Source of the DNA: Frigoriflavimonas asaccharolytica
GTDB taxonomy: Bacteria; Bacteroidota; Bacteroidia; Flavobacteriales; Weeksellaceae
Direction: 5' to 3'
NCBI RefSeq assembly: GCF_013294015.1
Contig: NZ_JABSNO010000001.1
Span: 62,001-126,000, forward strand
DNA: 64,000 bases
The translations under genes were made by a program, and so were the position numbers. The notes below the pieces were generated by a model. That model saw only the letters and a program-made list of their open reading frames with translations, was not told the origin of the DNA and made no database searches. Shown here piece by piece: positions 45,101-53,428 of this stretch; position 1 is the stretch's first letter, and each line of letters begins with the position of its first letter.

Positions 45101-45242
45101 AGATATGAATGATAAAGCTTCGGGAGTTAGAAAACTTTATGCAAGCAATAGAAGATATACTTTGCTAGAAGAGATAGGTACAAAACCAAACGTTTTCTAC
45201 CACACCAAAGTAAGAAATAGAACAGAAGAAAAAGAAGTTTAA
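42192..45242 (+). CDS. actB: ActB: iron-sulfur subunit of alternative complex III (molybdopterin-oxidoreductase-like)
   Basis: The 1016-residue protein begins with a Tat-like motif variant (SRRNFLKLMGFSTAAV) about 50 residues in, followed by a Cys (AACEAP) that may be lipidated. The first ~700 residues resemble molybdopterin oxidoreductases, but in this complex no molybdenum cofactor is bound. The C-terminal third has four cysteine clusters: CTGCGACVVAC, CQHCNHAPCETVC, CIGTRYCANNC and CSMCIQR with CAQACP, fitting one [3Fe-4S] and three [4Fe-4S] centres. It forms the electron wire from the quinol site in ActC to the haems. It starts 27 nt after actA. Confidence 0.95.
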   Translation: MASNKIQFRSIQELKNPGLNKQLAEKEFQNEIPVEEFLGNTEKLNNGSTSRRNFLKLMGFSTAAVTLAACEAPVIKSIPYVVKPHNIIPGISNYFASSFYDGYDFASVLVRTREGRPIKIEPNPLANQLGKTHARTQASILSLYDNDKIKQPKLDKKDATFSDVDDYTLKVLSEAKNAGKKIVLLSHSYASPTFKKLFGDFKSKYPTAELVTYDAIPYSAALDAAEEVFGQRALPVYDLSKTQLVVSFGADFLNDYNGSNLDSSYAEARKPGENMLRHIQVEANMSLTGANADTRISLKPSAANKTLVDVYNALNGGATNNKAAAEIAKELQAKGANAVVFADGSKAAHVIAHAINQKLGSTAFTGKANLLKEFNAKRYQEFLGWMNAGQVHVIISNNVNPLYSGQKAEDFGKLLKKVPNVIAVADKKNGMYQAANAAIPVANWLESWGDITPQTGVYSLIQPTIQKIFKSRQIEESLLVWTNGKNNTNNNYYDYLKANATAYLGGKSFNEALYNGFVENENGGNLSYSGGNLAQAISELGQFKEGKLELVLYTKSSMGDGTQANNPWLQELPDPITRLSWDNYVSISPKDAEELGFENDLNGRMQLDGSLANITVNGVKLENVPVYIQPGQAKGSLGLALGYGKKDSGKTADTGINAYPIFDGTNLALTNVNLEKVSGEHEFAGIQLQNTLMGRYEIAKEVPLAEFINVPFDDHKHGWNKPLEYQTINGDMPAGKIDLWGMFDDQDGPHFNLSVDLNSCTGCGACVVACQAENNVAVVGKEEVRMSRDMYWLRIDRYYSAKEKIETKEQVERNLNVPELYDILIEPAENPDVIFQPVMCQHCNHAPCETVCPVAATSHGKQGQNQMAYNRCIGTRYCANNCPYKVRRFNWFNYQLNDKFDYTMNNDYSRMVLNPDVVVRTRGVMEKCSMCIQRTQFTILEAKKDGRVVPDGEFNTACAQACPTNALQFGDMNDKASGVRKLYASNRRYTLLEEIGTKPNVFYHTKVRNRTEEKEV

Positions 45243-45263
45243 AAAATAATAATAAGGTAACAG

Positions 45264-46658
45264 ATGTCACATTACGAAGCCCCGATAAGGGAACCTTTAA
45301 TTATTGGTCACAAAACATATCACGATATTACAGAGGATATAGCAAGACCTATAGAAGAAAGAGCAGGAAAACTATGGTGGGTTTCACTATATATTGCTTT
45401 AGCCCTTTTTATCTACGGTTTTGGCTGTATAGCCTACACTATCGGTACAGGTATTGGAGCTTGGGGTCTTAATAGAACCATCAACTGGGGATGGGATATC
45501 ACCAATTTCGTTTGGTGGGTAGGTATTGGTCATGCCGGTACACTAATATCCGCTGTATTATTACTATTCAGACAAAGATGGAGAATGTCTGTAAACAGAT
45601 CTGCAGAAGCAATGACTATTTTTGCAGTTGTGCAAGCAGCTATCTTTCCAGTAATACACATGGGTAGAGTTTGGGTAGGATATTGGGTTTTCCCATTACC
45701 AAACCAATTTGGTTCTTTATGGACGAATTTTAACTCACCACTTCTTTGGGATGTATTTGCAATTTCTACCTACTTTTCCGTATCAACCGTTTTCTGGTTT
45801 ATGGGATTGATTCCAGATTTTGCTATGATCCGAGACAGAGCGAAAACACCGTGGACAAGACAAATCTATACGTTTCTAGCATTTGGCTGGGGAGGAAAGG
45901 CAAAACACTGGCAAAGATTTGAAGAACTTTCTTTAGTTCTTGCAGGCTTGGCTACACCACTTGTATTCTCTGTACATACCACAGTATCTTTTGACTTTGC
46001 TACATCCGTGATAAAAGGATGGCACTCCACGATATATCCACCATACTTTGTAGCTGGAGCTATCTTTTCAGGATTTGCAATGGTTCAAACTTTACTTTTA
46101 ATAGCGAGAAAAGTTTGTCACCTAGAAGAATATATCACAATATACCATATCGAAATTATGAACATCGTAATCATCCTTACAGGTGGTATGGTAACTGTAG
46201 CCTATGGTTGTGAATATTTTATCGCTTGGTATTCTGGAAGTAGATTTGAAGATTTTGCATACCTTACTCCAGGAGCAGCAACAGGACCTTACTGGTGGGC
46301 ATTCTGGGCATTAATTTCTTGTAACTTAATATTCCCAGCTCTATTTTGGTTCAAGAAAGTAAGAACAAACATTATTGCAACATTTATATTGGCATTAATT
46401 ATAAACATAGGAATGTGGTTTGAAAGATTTGATATTATTGTTATCAATCTTTCTAGAGATTATCTACCAAGTTCTTGGACAATGTTTATGCCGTCTATTA
46501 TAGATGTAGGAGTATTTTTAGGAACTATAGGATTCTTTTCTGTATTATTCCTACTATATGCAAGAACATTCCCTGTAATAGCACAGGCAGAATTGAAGAC
46601 TATTTTGAAAATGTCAGGAGAAACTTATAAAGCAAAAGAAGGAGATGAACACCACTAA
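45264..46658 (+). CDS. actC: ActC: NrfD/PsrC-family quinol-binding membrane subunit
   Basis: The 464-residue integral membrane protein has about ten helices and belongs to the NrfD/PsrC family. It begins with a conserved amphipathic N-terminus (EPLIIGHKTYHDITEDI) typical of ActC. Conserved-looking residues include HAGTLISAVLLLFRQRWR and FVWWVGIGHAG, and a His in HTTVSFDFA. In solved alternative complex III structures ActC holds the quinol oxidation site and part of a putative proton path. It lies 21 nt after actB and overlaps actD by 14 nt. Confidence 0.95.
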   Translation: MSHYEAPIREPLIIGHKTYHDITEDIARPIEERAGKLWWVSLYIALALFIYGFGCIAYTIGTGIGAWGLNRTINWGWDITNFVWWVGIGHAGTLISAVLLLFRQRWRMSVNRSAEAMTIFAVVQAAIFPVIHMGRVWVGYWVFPLPNQFGSLWTNFNSPLLWDVFAISTYFSVSTVFWFMGLIPDFAMIRDRAKTPWTRQIYTFLAFGWGGKAKHWQRFEELSLVLAGLATPLVFSVHTTVSFDFATSVIKGWHSTIYPPYFVAGAIFSGFAMVQTLLLIARKVCHLEEYITIYHIEIMNIVIILTGGMVTVAYGCEYFIAWYSGSRFEDFAYLTPGAATGPYWWAFWALISCNLIFPALFWFKKVRTNIIATFILALIINIGMWFERFDIIVINLSRDYLPSSWTMFMPSIIDVGVFLGTIGFFSVLFLLYARTFPVIAQAELKTILKMSGETYKAKEGDEHH

Positions 46659-47166
46659 AATTATATACGGCCTATATGCCGACGATGATGATTTGATGAA
46701 CGGAGTAAAAGCTTTCAATGATAAGGGTATATCCATCAATGAAGTTTATACACCATTCCCAGTGCATGGTCTAGACAAAGCTTTAGGACTAAAGAAAACA
46801 AGAATTTCAGATGCCGCTTTTATTTATGCAGTATATGGAGTCACCGTAGGAAGTTTGATTACTTTTTATACAATGAATCACGATTGGGCACAAAATATTG
46901 GTGGAAAACCATCATTTGATTGGTTTCACAATATGCCAGCTTTCGTAGTTCCAATGTTTGAATTAATGGTATTTTGCGCAGCACACATGATGTCTCTTAC
47001 TTTTTTAGCAAGAAACAAAATGTATCCTGGTGCAGCACCACAAAATCCAGATCCAAGAACTACCGATGATAAATTTATGATGGAATTTATATCTGATGAT
47101 GTAGAAAGCATTAAACAAGTTTTGATAGACACAGGAGTAGAAGAAATAACCGTAAAAGATGCGTAA
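46645..47166 (+). CDS. actD: ActD: DUF3341 membrane subunit of alternative complex III
   Basis: The 173-residue protein matches DUF3341/ActD: a cytoplasmic ferredoxin-like N-terminal part (YGLYADDDDLMNGVKAFND, VYTPFPVHGLDKAL) followed by two membrane helices (about 59-77 and 102-122) and a short charged C-terminus (DDVESIKQVLIDTGVEEITV). It stabilises the complex in known structures. Its start lies inside the end of actC (14-nt overlap), indicating translational coupling, and actE starts one base after its stop. Confidence 0.93.
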   Translation: MNTTKIIYGLYADDDDLMNGVKAFNDKGISINEVYTPFPVHGLDKALGLKKTRISDAAFIYAVYGVTVGSLITFYTMNHDWAQNIGGKPSFDWFHNMPAFVVPMFELMVFCAAHMMSLTFLARNKMYPGAAPQNPDPRTTDDKFMMEFISDDVESIKQVLIDTGVEEITVKDA

Positions 47167-47167
47167 A

Positions 47168-47851
47168 ATGAAGAACAGTATTATAAAACTTACAGCACTC
47201 TTTAGTATTACAGTAATGGTATTAAATTCTTGTGGACCCAATCAAAATCCACCATTAGTTTATTTTCCAGATATGTATTTCCCAGTAGCTTATGATCCTT
47301 TGATGAAAGCTGAAGATGCGTACTCAAAACATGAAAATGAAATTCCAGCATTTGTAAGAAACGATGGTGCTACTGGACTCGGACCTATTGATGGTACCGT
47401 TTCTAGAAACAAAGATGGGGTAATAGAGGATAGTAATGACAAAGCACTTACACCAGATCAATATAATGGTGGCTATGATATTGCAAAAACAATTACAAAT
47501 TCTCCATTAGATCCTAAAAATTTCGCTAAAGATATCGAAAGAGGAAAAGGACTATATGAAAAAACATGTAGTGCTTGCCACGGTGTTGGTGGAAATGGAC
47601 AAGGTCCTATCGTAACAAGCGGTGCCTATTCTGGAGTTCCAGCTTATGCAGATAGAGATATAACCGTAGCATCTGTACACTATGTAATGATGAATGGAAG
47701 AAATGCAATGGGAAGTTATGCAGGAATGTTGAATGCAGGAGATAGATGGAGAGTTGCAATGTATGTAATGAATGCGTTTAAGAAAAATGCAGCAGCTCCA
47801 GCAAATGCAGCAGTAGCAACGACAGCCACAGAAACACCTGCAGTTAAATAA
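47168..47851 (+). CDS. actE: ActE: monohaem cytochrome c lipoprotein subunit
   Basis: With the ATG at 47168 this is 227 residues. A signal peptide with lipobox (VLNSC) marks a lipoprotein. A conserved N-terminal PDMYFPVAYDP region follows, then a cytochrome c domain with CSACH in KTCSACHGVGGNGQGP and a probable axial Met in VMMNGRNAMGSY. The C-terminus is Ala/Thr-rich. It carries electrons to the terminal oxidase or a soluble cytochrome. An alternative start at 47159 overlaps actD by 8 nt; both give the same mature protein. Confidence 0.92.
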   Translation: MKNSIIKLTALFSITVMVLNSCGPNQNPPLVYFPDMYFPVAYDPLMKAEDAYSKHENEIPAFVRNDGATGLGPIDGTVSRNKDGVIEDSNDKALTPDQYNGGYDIAKTITNSPLDPKNFAKDIERGKGLYEKTCSACHGVGGNGQGPIVTSGAYSGVPAYADRDITVASVHYVMMNGRNAMGSYAGMLNAGDRWRVAMYVMNAFKKNAAAPANAAVATTATETPAVK

Positions 47852-47867
47852 TTAAAAAGAAGTAAAA

Positions 47868-49199
47868 ATGTATCAATTTTCATCTAAATTAAAATTAGTT
47901 TCTATAGCACTCCTCGTTGCAGGTTTGGTGCTGTTTGCTGTTGGTTATTTTATGAATCATAGCATAGATGATGTAAAAGTAGAACACATGATGGAAGCAG
48001 TTCATACCGCTGGTCATACATCTGCTCTTAATTCTAGCGAACTAGTTGGTCCACAAGATCACGAAGCTCACTTGGAACATGCAAAAATGCAAATTCACAA
48101 CCAACCATTAGCTGCAATTCACTTGGTAGCAGTTTTCTTCTTCGGATTAAGCTGTGCTGCAATGTTTTTTTACAGTATACAACACGTTTCACACGCTGGT
48201 TGGTCTATTATTATCACTAGAGTAATGGAAGCTATAAGTGGATATATTCCTTATGGTGGTGCCATATTAATTATCTTAATGATTCTTAATGCTACGCACA
48301 ACGGACATTTATTTCACTGGATGGATCCTGCGTTAACAGATCCAAATTCAGATCATTTTGATGTGATTTTATTTGAAAAAAAGAAATTCTTAAACATACC
48401 ATTCTACGCTTTTAGAACAATTTTTTATGTAGTCGGAGCATCTTTCCTTACCTGGAAATTGAGAAGACAATCAAAATTAGTAGATCAAACTAAAAGCCTA
48501 AGAGATTATCAAATACTATACAGATGGGCAGTTGGATATTTAGTATTTTTCGGTTTCTGTTCTGCAGCTTGGGCATGGGATTGGTTGATGTCTATAGATC
48601 CTCACTGGTATTCTACTATGTATATTTGGTATTCTATGGTAAGTTGTCTTACAAGTGGAGTTGCTGCAATTATCTTGATAAGTGTTTATCTTAAAAAGAA
48701 AGGATTCTTACCACAATTTAATGATAATCATTTACATGATTTAGGAGTTTTCCTTTTTGCAACAAGTATGCTTTGGACATACACTTGGTTCGCGCAATTC
48801 ATGTTGTATTGGTATGCAAATGTACCTGAAGAAGTAAACTATTTCATGGCAAGATTTGAACATTATTACTGGGTTTATCTTCCAATGTTAATTCCAAATT
48901 TCTTCTTACCATTATTGGTATTGGTTAGTTCTAGCATCAAAAGAAATTACAAAGTGGTTTGTACTATCGCGGTAATTGTAATTCTAGGTCACATCTTAGA
49001 TTACTTCAATATGGTAATGCCGGGAACAGTTGGAGCATACTGGAAAACACCAGAAGTACTAATTTTAACAATAGGTTCTGTTCTTTTCTTCATAGGATTA
49101 TTTACATTCATCGTGATGACAACATTATCTAAATTGAAATTAATTCCAACAGGAAATCCATACTTGAAGGAATCAGAGATATATGAATATCCTTTCTAA
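47868..49199 (+). CDS. actF: ActF: quinol:cytochrome c oxidoreductase membrane subunit
   Basis: The 443-residue membrane protein has about ten helices and is a diverged relative of ActC. An N-terminal His-rich periplasmic loop (HMMEAVHTAGHTS, HDEAHLEHA-like) follows the first helix. Helices with HWMDP, WAWDWLMSIDPHWYSTMY and MFEHYYWVYLPML-like stretches match ActF. In structures it packs against ActC and has a proposed proton half-channel. It is the last gene of the operon and is followed by a strong terminator, so no cytochrome oxidase genes are co-transcribed. Confidence 0.94.
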   Translation: MYQFSSKLKLVSIALLVAGLVLFAVGYFMNHSIDDVKVEHMMEAVHTAGHTSALNSSELVGPQDHEAHLEHAKMQIHNQPLAAIHLVAVFFFGLSCAAMFFYSIQHVSHAGWSIIITRVMEAISGYIPYGGAILIILMILNATHNGHLFHWMDPALTDPNSDHFDVILFEKKKFLNIPFYAFRTIFYVVGASFLTWKLRRQSKLVDQTKSLRDYQILYRWAVGYLVFFGFCSAAWAWDWLMSIDPHWYSTMYIWYSMVSCLTSGVAAIILISVYLKKKGFLPQFNDNHLHDLGVFLFATSMLWTYTWFAQFMLYWYANVPEEVNYFMARFEHYYWVYLPMLIPNFFLPLLVLVSSSIKRNYKVVCTIAVIVILGHILDYFNMVMPGTVGAYWKTPEVLILTIGSVLFFIGLFTFIVMTTLSKLKLIPTGNPYLKESEIYEYPF

Positions 49200-49222
49200 T
49201 CTATTTTAGAAATCTATAAATA

Positions 49223-49254
49223 AAAAGACTGTTAATTAATTTTAACAGTCTTTT
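49223..49254 (+). terminator. terminator of the act operon
   Basis: AAAAGACTGTTAA (49223-49235) pairs perfectly with TTAACAGTCTTTT (49242-49254), loop of 6, followed by more T. Confidence 0.9.
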
Positions 49255-49336
49255 TTCATTATTAAATGATTTTTCAGACAACCATCTACAGAAAAAATTG
49301 TCTAATAATTAGAACAAAATTAAAAATCCTCATTCT

Positions 49337-50341
49337 ATGAAAACCATACTTACGATCCTGCTGATAATATTTTTCAACATTTTGAATGCTCAAACCATTC
49401 AATTTATTTCTAAAACTACCAATCAGCCATTACCAAAAGTATCTGTTTTTGGTAAAGATGGAAGTATTTTAGCATATTCTGATATTGAAGGAAAAATTGA
49501 TAAAAATCTAATCACAAAAGATCAAGCAGAATATCAACTCATTTATGAAAACGAATCCATTGCAAAACTTCCCTACTCCGCTTTCGAAAATTCTATCATA
49601 AAATTAAATGATAGAATAAGAGAAATAGAAACTGTAGTTATAAAAAAAGGAGATCAAGCAAAATACATCATTGTTACAGGAAACTTTACTTCATATGTTA
49701 CTTTAAACAATAGACTAAACTGCTATGCAGATGGCATTGTAAGTTATGTTTTTGAAAGAGAAAATGGCAAATTAAAAAGTACAAATGTATTGCAATACAG
49801 AATTTATACTCTAGACATTGCTGAAAATATTCATAAAAAAACCTCATTATGGGACTATAAAAATTTTATGGAAACACCAGATTTAAAAAAAATAACAAAT
49901 CTGGATGACTATAAAAACAATAAAGCACAAATAGCAGAATTAAAATTAGGAGAAAAAGATGTGATGCAAGTAAGTGGTTCTTCTTTGAAAGAAAAAGAAT
50001 TGTCTTTTCTAGGTTATCGCTTATATGATTTCAATACCGTTTTAAATTTATCTTTCGAAAAAAATTCCAAAAAACAATTGCGAGACATTATAGATTTTAG
50101 TTCCATCACAGATTTGAAATTGAAACACAAAACGGAGGATGATTATAATCAAATAATAATTTACAACAATTTCCACGCTACAGAAATAGATTTCGGAAAT
50201 AACAAAAAAATAGAAGACGTAAAATTTTCAAAAAGCAAAAGTAATTACAAAGAAAAATATTGGGAGAAAATAGACTTCCCTAATTTGCAAATCATTTTCA
50301 GCCAATATTTTAAAGAAGATCTTAAAGAAAAAGCAAATTGA
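49337..50341 (+). CDS. secreted protein of unknown function with a carboxypeptidase-regulatory-like N-terminus
   Basis: The 334-residue protein has a signal peptide (cleaved near LNAQ). The next ~75 residues (TIQFISKTTNQPLPKVSVFG, SDIEGKIDKNLI) resemble the beta-sandwich that begins many Bacteroidota surface proteins, here with diverged turns. The remainder is Lys/Asn-rich, with no motif I recognise; DGIVSYVFERENGKLKS and the LKLKHKTEDDYNQIIIYNN strand are the most distinctive parts. There is no T9SS sorting domain and no lipobox, so a periplasmic location is likely. It stands alone between the act terminator and a convergent pair of DUF4331 genes. Confidence 0.65.
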   Translation: MKTILTILLIIFFNILNAQTIQFISKTTNQPLPKVSVFGKDGSILAYSDIEGKIDKNLITKDQAEYQLIYENESIAKLPYSAFENSIIKLNDRIREIETVVIKKGDQAKYIIVTGNFTSYVTLNNRLNCYADGIVSYVFERENGKLKSTNVLQYRIYTLDIAENIHKKTSLWDYKNFMETPDLKKITNLDDYKNNKAQIAELKLGEKDVMQVSGSSLKEKELSFLGYRLYDFNTVLNLSFEKNSKKQLRDIIDFSSITDLKLKHKTEDDYNQIIIYNNFHATEIDFGNNKKIEDVKFSKSKSNYKEKYWEKIDFPNLQIIFSQYFKEDLKEKAN

Positions 50342-50580
50342 CATTTCCAGCCAACTACAAGATGTAGACATTCAACAGAAAGGAAAAAATTGTCTATCAT
50401 AAAAGGCAAGCGCATCGTATAAATTCCTTAAAATAAAATATTAAATCTATTATACACCTACTAAACAATCTCAAATCTACGATACAAGCTATCTCCTGTT
50501 AAAAATTTATGATAAATTATTAAAGGTTGATGAAGAGTAAATCTTGAAATCAGAACTACTTTATTGGCTAATAAAAAAAA

Positions 50581-50606
50581 ATGAGCGCTTCCAAAGAAGT
50601 GCTCAT
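50581..50606. terminator. terminator after the secreted-protein gene
   Basis: ATGAGCGCTTC (50581-50591) pairs with GAAGTGCTCAT (50596-50606), one G-T pair, loop CAAA, with A on the left and T on the right. It can work in both directions. Confidence 0.85.
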
Positions 50607-50619
50607 TTTTATTAGATAA

Positions 50620-50639
50620 AAACACTTATTAAAGTGTTT
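50620..50639 (-). terminator. terminator after the DUF4331 pair
   Basis: AAACACTT (50620-50627) pairs with AAGTGTTT (50632-50639). On the minus strand it is followed by T residues and lies 10 nt past the stop of the second DUF4331 protein. Confidence 0.6.
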
Positions 50640-50648
50640 AAATAAATA

Positions 50649-51194
50649 TTACCATGCAGAAGCTAAATAAGGGAATGAAGTCAAAAATGGTTTATCATTT
50701 GAGTTTACATTATCTTTCGTTAAGCCAGGATTTGAAGTACCTCCTGGTCCACCAAAAATTAGTAATAATTCTGTATCAATTACATCATCAGCAAGTGCAC
50801 GACCAGTTAAAACATTGGTACCATCAAAAAATGTAGTTGGTGCAACTTTTGAAACTCCTAATACATCTGTAGCTAATAAACCTGTGAACTGCGCTGCAGT
50901 TTGGCCAAGAGCATTTGTAGTATAGGCAGGGTTCAAATTCATCAATCTAGTTTGAAAAACTGACTGATATGCTGCTCCCATTGCAGATGGAATGGTCGTA
51001 TTAAAAGTATTTTTAGGAGCTCCAGATGCTATGAATACTGTATTTATTGCAGGGCGACCCATTTGATCAGCTTGTACAAATGTACCAGAAAAATCAGTTT
51101 GCTGTGATATGAATTCATCATTATCATTACAACTGGTAAAAACTGCCGTTGCCATAAGTGATAATGCCAAGATCTTGAATATATTATTTTTCAT
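50649..51194 (-). CDS. lipoprotein carrying the C-terminal half of a DUF4331 domain
   Basis: Starting at the ATG at 51194, 181 residues. A lipobox (FTSC, C22) marks a lipoprotein. The body matches the C-terminal part of DUF4331 as I know it: QMGRPAINTVFI (44-55), LLATDVLGVSK, TGRALADDVIDTELLLIFGG, and an FPYLASAW end. The N-terminal half of the domain is on the preceding gene, a separate exported protein. The start at 51194 is chosen because it begins a normal signal peptide; the frame extends 20 codons upstream, overlapping the previous gene. Function of DUF4331 is unknown. Confidence 0.8.
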   Translation of the reverse strand: MKNNIFKILALSLMATAVFTSCNDNDEFISQQTDFSGTFVQADQMGRPAINTVFIASGAPKNTFNTTIPSAMGAAYQSVFQTRLMNLNPAYTTNALGQTAAQFTGLLATDVLGVSKVAPTTFFDGTNVLTGRALADDVIDTELLLIFGGPGGTSNPGLTKDNVNSNDKPFLTSFPYLASAW

Positions 51195-51222
51195 AAATTT
51201 AGATTTAAAGTGTATGTGTAGA

Positions 51223-51876
51223 TTATTGTTTTTGTTTAGTTTCTGCCCAAACATTAATAGTTGAAGAAGATCCCAACAAAGATTTTGGTACTTCTATTAC
51301 AGTTGCTAAAACATTTGTACCTGCAAAAGTATCAGTTCCAGGATTGTTGAAACTCGTAGCAGAACCACCTAGAATTGCAGTAAACCTTGTGAAATCAAAG
51401 AAAAACGGATCGTCTCTTGGTCCAGCGAAAAATTTCATTCCATTTGTTGCTGTTGCAATACTTGGCGCAGCACCATAAGCAGAAATATCTACACTACCAG
51501 AAGGAGATCCAGTTTTAATAGTACTAGATGTTCCAGTAGTTCCAGGAGCAACTGGTCCGAAGAAATACATTTTATTCCCTTTTCTAATAGCTTGGATAAC
51601 AAGATCTTCTACATTATCACCGTTGTTATCAATGTTTATTTCAGTTAAAACATTTTCACTAAAGCTAGCAGAAGCAGAAGCACTTGGAGAAAGTAACCCT
51701 TGCTCATTTACTACAAATACCAAATTGTTGGAATCTGCTCCTTGAAAAGCATAGACATCTGTGATATCATTTGCACTTCCCGTTACAGCTGGAGCATCGA
51801 TGTGATCTGCAGACATAAAGATCAGGCCCGAAATCGCTACTAGCGATAAACCTAAAATAATTTTTGTTTTTTTCAT
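51223..51876 (-). CDS. exported protein carrying the N-terminal half of a DUF4331 domain
   Basis: The 217-residue protein has a signal peptide (MKKTKIILGLSLVAISGLIF) and the DUF4331 opening: DHIDAPAVTGSANDITDVYAF (24-44, one residue group), the LVFVVNEQG strand, and AGPRDDPFFFDFTRF. It stops after INVWAETKQKQ, where single-chain DUF4331 proteins would continue to the QxDRMGRPAxN segment found in the next gene. It has no lipobox, unlike its partner. The two genes are 28 nt apart on the minus strand and are probably one operon. Confidence 0.8.
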   Translation of the reverse strand: MKKTKIILGLSLVAISGLIFMSADHIDAPAVTGSANDITDVYAFQGADSNNLVFVVNEQGLLSPSASASASFSENVLTEINIDNNGDNVEDLVIQAIRKGNKMYFFGPVAPGTTGTSSTIKTGSPSGSVDISAYGAAPSIATATNGMKFFAGPRDDPFFFDFTRFTAILGGSATSFNNPGTDTFAGTNVLATVIEVPKSLLGSSSTINVWAETKQKQ

Positions 51877-52227
51877 GTTTAAAAATTTATTGTTGTTAAT
51901 ATTAGCATTTACGAATACATCTTTCCATTGGTTTTATTAATTGTGATTAAAGTTTCAGAAGTTTAATCTTTATTAAAATTATCCCCAATAAAAAATATTT
52001 TTTACCTATACAATTTGCAATATAATAAATTAATTATATTACGATATTCTACTTATTAGTTGTTAAATTAAGCTATTCAAATTTTTTAAGAAATATTTTT
52101 AAACTTTTTCTAAAATTATAACTCTTTCTAGATTGGCAAAAATTTCTCAATTTCTATTCCTAAACATTATGCTAAATTAAAAATCCTTGGAAATAAAAAT
52201 AAAATCTAGAATATGTAATGGATTTAG
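51877..52227. other. intergenic region with no gene, upstream of two divergent units
   Basis: Very AT-rich sequence between the DUF4331 pair and the lipoprotein gene. I see no reading frame with coding character, no RNA gene and no clear repeat. It must hold the promoter of the DUF4331 pair, but I find no convincing TAnnTTTG on the minus strand. Confidence 0.45.
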
Positions 52228-52235
52228 TAAATTTG
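52228..52235 (+). promoter_or_regulatory. candidate -7 box for the lipoprotein-apt operon
   Basis: TAAATTTG lies 15 nt before the ATG at 52251. It overlaps the longer reading frame starting at 52218, which argues for the later ATG. No TTG is at the expected distance. Confidence 0.4.
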
Positions 52236-52250
52236 TATAAACAATTTGCT

Positions 52251-53426
52251 ATGAAAAAATTTCTACTTTTATTTATAATATTTGCTACTTGCACCATTAG
52301 TTGCAAAAAGGATAGCGTAGACCCAAGTTCTACACAAAATTTTCGTGCTAGTATCAATGATATGACGTCTAGTCTCAACACATTGCAGCAAACAAAATTT
52401 AATGAAGCACTTTATATTTTAAAAACTCTAGGTGTACAAGCAGAAGGAGAGGAAGCACAAATGAAATCTCTTCGAGAACTTCTTGCTGGCAAAAAAGTAC
52501 CAGAAATATTCGCACTTGCAGACCAAGTTGCTCTTCAAAATAATTTCCTTTGGACAAGTTCTGGTCCACCATCTTTAGGTGTTCTTAATATATTTGAAGA
52601 TATAAAAGCAATAGAAAAGGATCCAAACGAAATTATTGCTTCTGCATTAAGCGTTACAACCAGACCTAGCGCTATAGACAGCATTCTAGGACCACGGGTT
52701 TTACAGATAATTCCGAGGTTGGTAGATAATACGGGAAATCCAGTAGATTTCAAAGGTGCAGCTTTAGAAACAACAATGGTTGTTACAAGCAATGGATCTC
52801 AAGTTTTGAGTTCAAAAAATTTAATGATTGATAATAATTTTCAAGGCTTTACTATCAAATTTGCAAATTTGCCTGCAGATAAAATATATGATGATAGAAT
52901 AGATGTAACAGTGACAGTAAAAACAGCAAAGAAAACCTATAAAATGACGAAGGTTGGTGTTGCCGTAAATTCTAGAGCCATGCAAAGAATTCAAATAATT
53001 GACGAAGATCCCGTAGAAGTTACCAACCCAGAAAATCCCACAAGTACAACCGTAGAAAATCCTATTGACAATACAACCGTACCGAAAGACCCAGCGAAAC
53101 CTAAAACTGCTGGCGAACCAAAAACTACAGTACAAAACTTCTTGAATAATTTGAGCAGTCAAAATTTGAAAAACGCTTACGACACGTCTGCAAATCCAAG
53201 TTGGGGAACATTTGAAAATTTCTCTAATGCAAATAGTGGTTTCGGTAATGTGAAAAAATTAAATGTAAAAAACATTAAAACAAACTCCACGTCAGCAAAC
53301 GCATCTAGCGTAAATGCAACATATGACGTGACAGATAAAAACGGAAAAACTACAGCACTACAAGTAACCTTCGGGCTAAAAAACGTGAATGGCGAATGGA
53401 AAATATCCAGCTACAAGATCAATTAA
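52251..53426 (+). CDS. lipoprotein with C-terminal DUF4878-like (NTF2-fold) domain
   Basis: Starting at the ATG at 52251, 391 residues. A lipobox (CTISC, C18) marks a lipoprotein. The first ~240 residues are an unrecognised domain. A Pro/Thr/Asn-rich linker (about 252-290) leads to a ~100-residue C-terminal domain (VQNFLNNLSSQNLKNAYDTS through NGEWKISSYKIN) that resembles DUF4878, a cystatin/NTF2-like fold common in lipoproteins. Function unknown. apt starts 2 nt after its stop, so they are co-transcribed, although no biochemical link is evident. Confidence 0.75.
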   Translation: MKKFLLLFIIFATCTISCKKDSVDPSSTQNFRASINDMTSSLNTLQQTKFNEALYILKTLGVQAEGEEAQMKSLRELLAGKKVPEIFALADQVALQNNFLWTSSGPPSLGVLNIFEDIKAIEKDPNEIIASALSVTTRPSAIDSILGPRVLQIIPRLVDNTGNPVDFKGAALETTMVVTSNGSQVLSSKNLMIDNNFQGFTIKFANLPADKIYDDRIDVTVTVKTAKKTYKMTKVGVAVNSRAMQRIQIIDEDPVEVTNPENPTSTTVENPIDNTTVPKDPAKPKTAGEPKTTVQNFLNNLSSQNLKNAYDTSANPSWGTFENFSNANSGFGNVKKLNVKNIKTNSTSANASSVNATYDVTDKNGKTTALQVTFGLKNVNGEWKISSYKIN

Positions 53427-53428
53427 AT

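Larger units (their letters stand above)
50342..50648. other. intergenic region, 307 bp, no gene seen
   Basis: AT-rich sequence between convergent genes. Apart from two terminator hairpins near its right end I see no reading frame, repeat or promoter in it. Confidence 0.5.

Noticed and set aside
42192-45242. A true molybdopterin enzyme such as formate dehydrogenase or nitrate reductase
   Set aside because: The six-gene order and the ActB architecture identify alternative complex III, whose ActB binds no molybdenum cofactor.
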